Positions 58,530 to 64,000 of a DNA stretch of 64,000 bases are shown one piece after another; the stretch's first letter is position 1, and each line of letters opens with the position of its first letter. The position numbers and the translations under genes were made by a program. Under the pieces are notes generated by a model. It made no database searches, was not told the DNA's origin, and saw only the letters and a program-made list of their open reading frames with translations. Origin of the DNA: Paenibacillus rhizosphaerae (GTDB taxonomy: Bacteria; Bacillota; Bacilli; Paenibacillales; Paenibacillaceae); NCBI RefSeq assembly GCF_014192015.1, contig NZ_JACHXJ010000004.1:399233-463232 (forward strand), written 5' to 3'.

Positions 58530-59180
58530 CTAATCGAGGTTTGCGGATAATATATGAGGCAGCTCATCCATCTCCCGCAGCAGATCCTGCAGCGTCCCGT
58601 TATGCTTGGCCCTGGCCTTGATGTTCAAGTGATACAGGCTGCTTTCGCCCGGGTCCTGTTCGAGCTGGTACGAGGTCACCGCAATCTTCCTCGCCGACAG
58701 ATGCTCCAGAATCGGCTTCACCGACTCTTTGCTGTCCAGCTCAAACGAAATGCTGAGCGCTTTGCCGGTTTTGAAAATACTCAACAGCTCCAGGCCGATC
58801 ATGACGAGAATTGTGGCGCTGATCCCGGCGGCATACATGCCCGAGCCGATGGTCAGGCCGATGCCGGATGTAGCCCACACGCCGGCCGCGGTCGTCAGGC
58901 CGCGCACGCTTTTCCGCTCGATAATGATCATTCCTGCACCCAAAAATCCGATGCCGCTGACGGCTTGGGCGGCGACCCGGCTCGGGTCGAGGGCCACGTG
59001 GTCATGGTCCATAATGTCGAAGAAACCGTATTTGGAGACCAGCATAATTAATGCGCTTCCTACCGCAACGAGAAAGTGGGTGCGCAGCCCCGCCTCCTTG
59101 GCCCTCAGCTCACGCTCCAAACCGATCACGGCTCCAAGCAGGCCGGCCACGGCCAGCCGGAGGATAAATTCACCAATCAT
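58530..59180 (-). CDS. MgtC/SapB-family membrane protein
   Basis: A 216-residue protein with the ATG at 59180 behind GAGAGGAG on the minus strand. The N-terminal four to five helices hold the MgtC signature: LLGAVIGLERELRAKEAGLRTHFLVAVGSALIML, VSGIGFLGAGMIIIERKSVRGLTTAAGVWATSGIG. A soluble ACT-like C-terminal domain of about 80 residues follows. MgtC proteins affect Mg2+ starvation survival and in some pathogens the F-ATPase; the role here is open. Confidence 0.9.
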   Translation of the reverse strand: MIGEFILRLAVAGLLGAVIGLERELRAKEAGLRTHFLVAVGSALIMLVSKYGFFDIMDHDHVALDPSRVAAQAVSGIGFLGAGMIIIERKSVRGLTTAAGVWATSGIGLTIGSGMYAAGISATILVMIGLELLSIFKTGKALSISFELDSKESVKPILEHLSARKIAVTSYQLEQDPGESSLYHLNIKARAKHNGTLQDLLREMDELPHILSANLD

Positions 59181-59362
59181 GTGACAACAGCTCCTCTCCA
59201 CGCTACAAATGTTTTTTGCAACTATCAACCATCCACCGTCCCTAAAGTACTGCTCCTCAGGTAACATTACCCATTCCGCCCGCCAAAGCCAATCGGGATT
59301 TTCACTCCCGCCCTGAATTGGGTAAGTATTGAGCAAATGATGAGACACTGGAGGCGGAGGCT

Positions 59363-60085
59363 ATGGATTACGGCTTGATCACCATAAAATTAATTACAGG
59401 GTTCATCGGCTTGTGGCTGATGACCCGGGTTCTCGGGAAAAAGGAAATTTCCCAGCTGACCCCCTTCGACTTCGTCTCTTCGCTTATGCTGAGCGAGCTG
59501 GTGGGGAATACGGTATACCAAAAGGACGTTCACTATGGCCAGCTCCTGTTCGGACTGGCGGTTTGGTTCATCCTATCGTATTTATTTGAAAAAGTCACCC
59601 AGTATGCACGCCGAACCCGGGGGCCTTTGGAGGGTACGCCTTCCATATTAATACACAACGGGAAAGTGGATATGCGGGAAATGAAAAAGAACCGGCTGGA
59701 TTTCGAGCAACTGCGCATGATGCTGCGTCAAAAGGATATTTTTTCCCTGCGTGAGGTTGCTTATGCCATTTTTGAAACGAACGGCTCGCTCAGCGTTCTG
59801 AAGAACGCGGATTTTGAAGCGGTCCAAAAACAGGATCTGGATTTGGATTCGGATCCATCCTGCCTGACCTATAATCTGCTGGAGGATGGGGACTATAACG
59901 ACGATAAATTGCAGCAGATCGGCAAAGACCGGAAATGGCTGGCGGCCATGCTGAAGGAGAAAGGCTTCAGCGATCCCGGTAAGCTCGCCTATGTCGAATG
60001 GGAGGAAGGGAAAGGATTATACATTTTGCAGCATAACCGGGAAGGGCAGGCCGGGAGCGGGCGGCTCCAAAAAGCGGAAGGATAG
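59363..60085 (+). CDS. DUF421 membrane protein, YetF type
   Basis: A 240-residue protein. Three helices at the N-terminus contain LMTRVLGKKEISQLTPFDFVSSLMLSEL, the DUF421 signature. A soluble domain follows with GTPSILIHNGKVDMREMKKNRLDFEQLRMMLRQKDIFSLREVAYAIFETNGSLSV, the duplicated YetF part. A further 90 residues resemble the DUF3290-like tail less clearly. Bacillus relatives sit in the forespore or cell membrane; function is undefined. It is divergent from the MgtC gene. Confidence 0.88.
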   Translation: MDYGLITIKLITGFIGLWLMTRVLGKKEISQLTPFDFVSSLMLSELVGNTVYQKDVHYGQLLFGLAVWFILSYLFEKVTQYARRTRGPLEGTPSILIHNGKVDMREMKKNRLDFEQLRMMLRQKDIFSLREVAYAIFETNGSLSVLKNADFEAVQKQDLDLDSDPSCLTYNLLEDGDYNDDKLQQIGKDRKWLAAMLKEKGFSDPGKLAYVEWEEGKGLYILQHNREGQAGSGRLQKAEG

Positions 60086-60146
60086 CATGCGGAAGACAGG
60101 TCATGTAGAATAATAACAGGCATAACAGCGAAGGAGACAATAACCT

Positions 60147-60797
60147 ATGGAAACGATCAATGCAATGCATATCACGATATTTGGAGCCAGCGGACAGGTC
60201 GGAAAAGCCATCGTTCATGAGGCGCTGAAACGCGGACACGGGGTCACGGCCGTCGTGCGGGATCCCTCGAGGCTGAACGAGGAGCACGAACGGCTGAACG
60301 TGGTGACCGGAAACATTCTGGACCCTGCTTCGGTGGCGAGCGTATGCGAAGGGCAGGACGCGGTCATCAGCGCGTACGGTCCGACGTTCGGCGAGGAGCA
60401 GGAGCTGCTGGAAGCCGCGCGCTCGCTCATCGAGGGCGTACAGCGTGCCGGCGTGAAGCGGCTGCTCGTCGTCGGCGGGGCGGGCAGCCTGAAGACCGGA
60501 CCGGACACGCTGCTGATGGATACGCCGGAATTTCCGCAGGAGCTGGTGCCGCTGGCCAGGGCGCATGCGGATGCGTACGATATTTACAGACTCTCCGACC
60601 TGGATTACAGCTACCTCAGCCCGGCAGCGGTGCTGGAAACCGGAGGGCGCACCGGCAACTTCCGGATCGGCATGGACATGCTCATCACCGATGAGCTGGG
60701 CAGCAGCCGGATCTCGATCGAAGATCTGGCCGCGGCCCTGATCGACGAAATGGAGGATCCGTATTTCGTCCGCACTCGTTTCACAGTGGCTTATTAG
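60147..60797 (+). CDS. NAD(P)-binding SDR-like protein (YwnB type)
   Basis: A 216-residue protein, ATG behind GAAGGAGAC. The dinucleotide motif GASGQVGKAIVHEALKRGHGVTA is complete. GVKRLLVVGGAGSL and the Y-x-x-L-S-P-A core follow the BVR-B/NmrA-like 'NAD(P)H-binding' branch, without the Tyr-x-x-x-Lys of classical SDRs. An in-frame ATG at 60165 (MHITIFG) is nearer the usual N-terminus. Role unknown, possibly flavin or quinone reduction. Confidence 0.85.
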   Translation: METINAMHITIFGASGQVGKAIVHEALKRGHGVTAVVRDPSRLNEEHERLNVVTGNILDPASVASVCEGQDAVISAYGPTFGEEQELLEAARSLIEGVQRAGVKRLLVVGGAGSLKTGPDTLLMDTPEFPQELVPLARAHADAYDIYRLSDLDYSYLSPAAVLETGGRTGNFRIGMDMLITDELGSSRISIEDLAAALIDEMEDPYFVRTRFTVAY

Positions 60798-60917
60798 GCT
60801 AGCGATGAGGTACCGACGGTTGGGCGGGCTGCCTCTAGTTTAAGTACCCGGTCGCTAACTGCCTTGGAATTGAACAATACGAGGGTACCTTTAAAAACAG
60901 CTGGATGACATCGAAGA

Positions 60918-60944
60918 CAACCCCACACGCCTGTGGGGTTGTTT
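60918..60944 (+). terminator. Hairpin terminator between SDR and NAD(P)HX repair genes
   Basis: CAACCCCACA and TGTGGGGTTG pair over a four-base loop, followed by TTT. The next gene's ribosome site is only 7 bases further, so it might also modulate that gene. Confidence 0.55.
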
Positions 60945-60965
60945 CATATAAGGAGGAGACGGCAG

Positions 60966-62594
60966 ATGTATATCGTGACATCCGACGAAATGAGAGAGCT
61001 GGACCGCCGAACGATCGAGGAGGTAGGCATCCCGGCGGTGGCGTTGATGGAGAACGCTGGCAGAGCCATCGCGGAGGAGGTGATCCGGTGGTGCCGGGAG
61101 CGCCGCAATGCAAGCGGCGGCAGCCGGCAGGGCGCCGGGTCCAAGAGTGAAAGCCCGGGCGGTATTGTCCCGGCGGTGCAAGGAGACGCCGCGCTCTGGC
61201 TGGAAGAACCGGAGCGCGAACATTGGCTCGTCCTGGCCGGCAAGGGCAACAACGGCGGGGACGGCCTAGTAGCGGCGCGGTACTTGCGCGAAGCGGGCGT
61301 CCGCGTCACGATCGTATACGCCGCTGAACCCGGCAGCCTTACCGGCGAGGCGGCCCTGCAGCGGGACGCGGCCCGCGCGTTGGGCATCCCCGTGCTCGTC
61401 CACGGCCGGGACGACGTGGACTTTACCGCCTGCACGGGCATCGTGGATGCCCTGCTCGGCACCGGCAGCCGCGGCGCGCCGCGCGGCGCCTACGCCGAGC
61501 TGATTGCCGCGGCGAACGGCAGCGGCAGGGACATCGTGTCGGCGGACATCCCGAGCGGGCTGGACGCCGACACGGGGGCCGTGCACGATCCCTGCATCCG
61601 TGCACGGCGGACCGTAGGCCTCGCGTTCCTGAAGCGAGGCATGTCGCAGTTCCCCGGCGCGGAAGCCGCCGGGGAGATCGTGGTGCGCGCCATCGGCATC
61701 CCCGCGCTGCTGTGCGCGCAGCAGAACGTCAGCACGTTCCTGCTGACGGAGGAGGTGCTGCGCAAGCGGCTTGGGGTCGATACGGCGCGCCGCCGCTCGC
61801 CGGACGGCCATAAAGGCACGTACGGCCACGTGCTTGTGACGGCGGGCAGCCTGCCGATGAGCGGCGCGGGCCTGCTCTGCTCGCGGGCGGCCCTGCGTGC
61901 GGGCAGCGGCCTCGTCACCTGGGCGCTGCCGGGTCCGCTGCTGCCGCATATGGCGGGCGCCGCGCCGGAGGTCATGCTCGCCTCGGCCACCGCTGCCGAG
62001 TGGCATGAGGCCTCCGCCGCCCGCGTGCTCGAGCTGCTGGCCGGGCGCGACGTACTCGCCGTCGGCCCCGGGCTGGGGCGCTTTGAGGGCGATGTCCGGT
62101 GGCTGCGCACGCTCTGGGAAGAGGCGGCATGCCCGCTGGTCGTCGACGCCGACGCGCTGAACATGCTGGCCGCCAGCGACGACCTGGACGCGTGGAAGCC
62201 GCGTCGGGCGGACACGGTGCTGACGCCGCATCCCGGAGAAATGGCCCGGCTGGCCGGCTTGTCCACCGCCGAGGTGCAGCGCGACCGGATCCGCCTGGCG
62301 TCCGAATACGCCAAGGCGCACCGGGTGACGCTGGTGCTCAAAGGCGCGCGGACGGTCATCGCCACGCCGGACGGCGATGCGTTCGTGAACGCGACCGGCA
62401 GCCCGGGCATGGCGACCGGAGGCGCCGGCGACGTGCTGACCGGCATCATCGCCGGGCTGCTGGCCCAAGGCGCAAGCGGCCCGCAGGCCGCCACTTTCGG
62501 CGTGTACCTGCACGGGTTGGCCGGCGAAGCCGCGGCGTCGCGCCGTGCCCATCCGGCATCGCTGGTGGCGGGCGATATCATCGAAGCGCTGTAG
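60966..62594 (+). CDS. nnr: Bifunctional NAD(P)HX epimerase / ADP-dependent NAD(P)HX dehydratase
   Basis: A 542-residue repair enzyme with ATG at 60966 behind AAGGAGGAGACG. It restores hydrated NADH/NADPH. The N-terminal YjeF_N epimerase half shows MRELDRRTIEEVGIPAVALMENAGRA, GKGNNGGDGLVAARYL and ADIPSGLDADTG. The C-terminal ribokinase-fold dehydratase half shows GHKGTYGHVLVTAGS, VLTPHPGEMARL, LVLKGARTVIA and the nucleotide site NATGSPGMATGGAGDVLTGIIAG. An insert of about 40 residues rich in G, S and P (about 45-85) lies between helix and first strand. GC content here is visibly higher than in the neighbours. Confidence 0.95.
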   Translation: MYIVTSDEMRELDRRTIEEVGIPAVALMENAGRAIAEEVIRWCRERRNASGGSRQGAGSKSESPGGIVPAVQGDAALWLEEPEREHWLVLAGKGNNGGDGLVAARYLREAGVRVTIVYAAEPGSLTGEAALQRDAARALGIPVLVHGRDDVDFTACTGIVDALLGTGSRGAPRGAYAELIAAANGSGRDIVSADIPSGLDADTGAVHDPCIRARRTVGLAFLKRGMSQFPGAEAAGEIVVRAIGIPALLCAQQNVSTFLLTEEVLRKRLGVDTARRRSPDGHKGTYGHVLVTAGSLPMSGAGLLCSRAALRAGSGLVTWALPGPLLPHMAGAAPEVMLASATAAEWHEASAARVLELLAGRDVLAVGPGLGRFEGDVRWLRTLWEEAACPLVVDADALNMLAASDDLDAWKPRRADTVLTPHPGEMARLAGLSTAEVQRDRIRLASEYAKAHRVTLVLKGARTVIATPDGDAFVNATGSPGMATGGAGDVLTGIIAGLLAQGASGPQAATFGVYLHGLAGEAAASRRAHPASLVAGDIIEAL

Positions 62595-62619
62595 CCGGCC
62601 GAAGCCGCCAAAGCGGCAG

Positions 62620-63090
62620 CTACAGAAATCCCCAGCATAGCAGGGGGATGAGCAGGGCGAAAATTAGCGTAATGAGCGAATCGCGCACAAACAGCTTTTT
62701 CCCGGCGTAAAACAGCAGCACCGTACACATGCCCGCCACCGTGGAGGCGATATGGTCCGTTCCAGCGGCGTCATGTACATACAGCGCATAGAAGCACAGA
62801 AATCCGGCCGCCGCGTAGATCGAGATTTGTTTGTCCCTGGACAGGGGAGGCAGCGTGTACAGCGTAAAATCCGCCAGGATAGAGGCGGTCATCGCATAGC
62901 CGTAGACCCAGTAGGACAAGGGAATGGGCAGATCGGTGTCCGTGGCCGTGGGAAGCTGATCCTGAAGGGGAAGCATGCCGGAGAGCAGCACCAGCAGGAG
63001 CAGTGTCAAGCCGGCCGATGCGAGCTTATTCAGGGCGTACAGCCCCGATTTGAGCCTGGATGAGACAAAGGGGGAGCGGTCTGAATTCAT
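62620..63090 (-). CDS. Four-helix membrane protein, unknown function
   Basis: A 156-residue protein with ATG at 63090 behind AAGGAGAG on the minus strand. It has four hydrophobic helices (about 25-41, 63-80, 90-108 and 120-150) with short loops and no conserved polar motif. I do not recognise the family. It is convergent with the NAD(P)HX repair gene; only 25 bases separate the two stop codons. Confidence 0.7.
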   Translation of the reverse strand: MNSDRSPFVSSRLKSGLYALNKLASAGLTLLLLVLLSGMLPLQDQLPTATDTDLPIPLSYWVYGYAMTASILADFTLYTLPPLSRDKQISIYAAAGFLCFYALYVHDAAGTDHIASTVAGMCTVLLFYAGKKLFVRDSLITLIFALLIPLLCWGFL

Positions 63091-63364
63091 CAAGTTTCTC
63101 TCCTTGTAATTCCATAGTACGTAGTACAGCATAATCGGATGCTGGCGCAAAGGTGACTGGGGGATGTCACCTGTAAGCGGCAGAGGGATTAGCGGTGCAG
63201 GTTTGGAGCTTTCCGCTGCCGGGAGGTGCGCTGGGGAAGATCTGCAGCTGAAATGGGAAGTACGTGTCAGGCTAGGCGGCCTCATAGGCTCCAAAAGAAG
63301 CGCCAAACGACAGCCAAGGGCTCGGGAGCTGGAGCTCTCGGGCCAAGAGGGAGGATGATGCCGG

Positions 63365-63616
63365 ATGCAGAAATGGGCGGCGGCGATTGGTATTTTTATC
63401 ATTGCGGCCTTTGGCCTGATGCTTATATATATGGCCTCGCGAGGATACATCGATTTCGTGGTCATCGCCGGATTCAGCGCCGTGCTGGCCGTTCTCAGCG
63501 TCGTCCTGATGAATCAGCGCGAGCTGCTCCGAAACCAGCGAAGGGACAGGGAGGCGCGCATCCGAAAGTATCAGGAATCGCTCCGCGGGGAGGACGACGG
63601 GGCTTTCCCCGGCTGA
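63365..63616 (+). CDS. Small membrane protein, unknown function
   Basis: An 83-residue protein, ATG behind GGGAGGATGATGCCGG. Two hydrophobic helices (about 5-22 and 30-48) are followed by a very charged tail of 35 residues (NQRELLRNQRRDREARIRKYQESLRGED), probably an amphipathic cytoplasmic helix. No family recognised. A terminator and then the tandem repeat array follow. The 270 bases upstream hold nothing supported. Confidence 0.7.
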   Translation: MQKWAAAIGIFIIAAFGLMLIYMASRGYIDFVVIAGFSAVLAVLSVVLMNQRELLRNQRRDREARIRKYQESLRGEDDGAFPG

Positions 63617-63644
63617 AAAAGTAAAAATTAGCGTGAATATGATC

Positions 63645-63680
63645 AAAATACCGTCAAAGTTGCTGGCGGTATTTTTTTTA
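63645..63680 (+). terminator. Rho-independent terminator before the repeat array
   Basis: AAAATACCG (63645-63653) pairs with CGGTATTTT (63667-63675), then a run of Ts. Confidence 0.8.
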
Positions 63681-63681
63681 T

Positions 63682-63787
63682 AATATCAAGTATAGATTCC
63701 AGAGCTATTGCTTCCTGATATTGCAAGAAAAACTTCCTTTAGATGCGGTCTGTCTTCTGTGAAGGTACGTCGATCGACGTTTTTCTT
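63682..63787 (+). repeat. Copy F of the structured intergenic repeat (tandem array)
   Basis: Arms AATATCA (63682-63688) / TGATATT (63716-63722). Core 63723-63787, closing stem AAGAAAAAC/GTTTTTCTT, with CTTC-TGT-GAAG and CGTC-GATC-GACG inside. Distance from its core to that of copy G is 114 bases. Confidence 0.9.
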
Positions 63788-63789
63788 AA

Positions 63790-63901
63790 GATTATAGAAT
63801 TTATAAATTTCAGCGAAGCTGAACCATTCTATAATCGCAAGAAAAACTTCAGCTAAATGCGGTCTGTCTTCTGTGAAGGTACGTCGATCGACGTTTTTCT
63901 T
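63790..63901 (+). repeat. Copy G of the structured intergenic repeat (tandem array)
   Basis: Arms GATTATAGAAT (63790-63800) / ATTCTATAATC (63826-63836) with inner TTCAGC-GAA-GCTGAA. Core 63837-63901. Both stems are perfect. Confidence 0.92.
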
Positions 63902-63903
63902 CA

Positions 63904-64000
63904 GATTATAGAATTTATAAATTTCAGCGAAGCTGAACCATTCTATAATCGCAAGAAAAACTTCAGCTAAATGCGGTCTGTCTTCTGTGAAGGTACGTCG
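63904..64000 (+). repeat. Copy H of the structured intergenic repeat, cut by the window end
   Basis: It is identical to copy G over all visible bases (arms 63904-63914 and 63940-63950, core from 63951). The array continues past the window. Confidence 0.92.

Noticed and set aside
61266..62728. Long minus-strand frames opposite the NAD(P)HX repair gene
   Set aside because: They are Arg/Ala/Gly-rich shadows in the highest-GC part of the window; the + strand protein carries every family motif.
63682..64000. CRISPR array
   Set aside because: Repeats are over 100 bases, contiguous and without unique spacers, and no cas genes are near.

Overview
The window is chromosomal DNA from a Gram-positive, GC-rich (roughly mid-50s %) member of the Bacillota, most likely a Paenibacillus. 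The grounds are strong AGGAGG-type ribosome binding sites, sigma-A promoters of the TTGACA-17-TATAAT kind, several carbohydrate ABC importers without their own ATPase, and typical families (DUF5696, Yip1, DUF4179/ECF pairs, DUF1641-Ndh, CcdC, DUF421, YezD). No rRNA, tRNA, phage, IS or CRISPR locus was recognised.

Bases 1-16,900 are a carbohydrate-utilisation region. One block holds the end of a solute-binding protein, two permease pairs, an NHL/TPR membrane protein, a Yip1 protein, a DUF5696 protein and a GH76 mannanase-like enzyme. A divergent LacI regulator follows, then a second ABC importer (two permeases and a DUF3502 lipoprotein) and a GH30 glycosidase. LacI operators overlap two promoters that share one palindromic -10 region.

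Bases 17,000-20,850 are one operon with two ABC exporter pairs around a YtrA-type GntR regulator. Then come a GNAT enzyme, an RpiR regulator and (22,900-27,200) an operon with an ECF-type promoter. It encodes a small protein, a secreted Ser/Gly-tailed protein, a GspS-like ATP-grasp ligase, a DUF4247 lipoprotein, a DUF350 membrane protein and a K+ channel with an RCK domain; this is a polyamine-ligase/envelope system related in content to the E. coli yjfL-yjfM-yjfC genes.

Bases 27,200-42,600 hold housekeeping and accessory genes: Nudix, GNAT, VOC, amidase, FUSC exporter, DUF1641-Ndh, CcdC, an MBL-TetR operon, an RlmA-like methyltransferase, Rrf2 and an AHL-lactonase-like MBL. Two gene remnants (GNAT, lactate dehydrogenase) and a candidate orphan small RNA lie among them.

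Bases 42,600-49,030 are nitrite assimilation (nirB, nirD, nirC, SUMT). Control appears to be exerted by two GlnR/TnrA boxes and by an ANTAR antitermination leader whose regulator is encoded divergently, ATGA-coupled to a TrpD2-family gene. Bases 49,200-51,400 hold an ECF sigma and its DUF4179 partner. Bases 53,500-57,100 hold a sulfate importer without its ATPase gene, plus YezD; both transcription units carry the same putative operator just after the start site. The rest is membrane proteins, an SDR protein and NAD(P)HX repair.

The most unusual signal is a family of about 105-115-bp intergenic repeats, all on the + strand, present singly (27.25, 49.26, 57.17 kb) and in tandem (58.26-58.49 kb; 63.68 kb to the window end). 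Each has a palindromic arm followed by a possible cloverleaf-like fold, and paired positions change together between copies.
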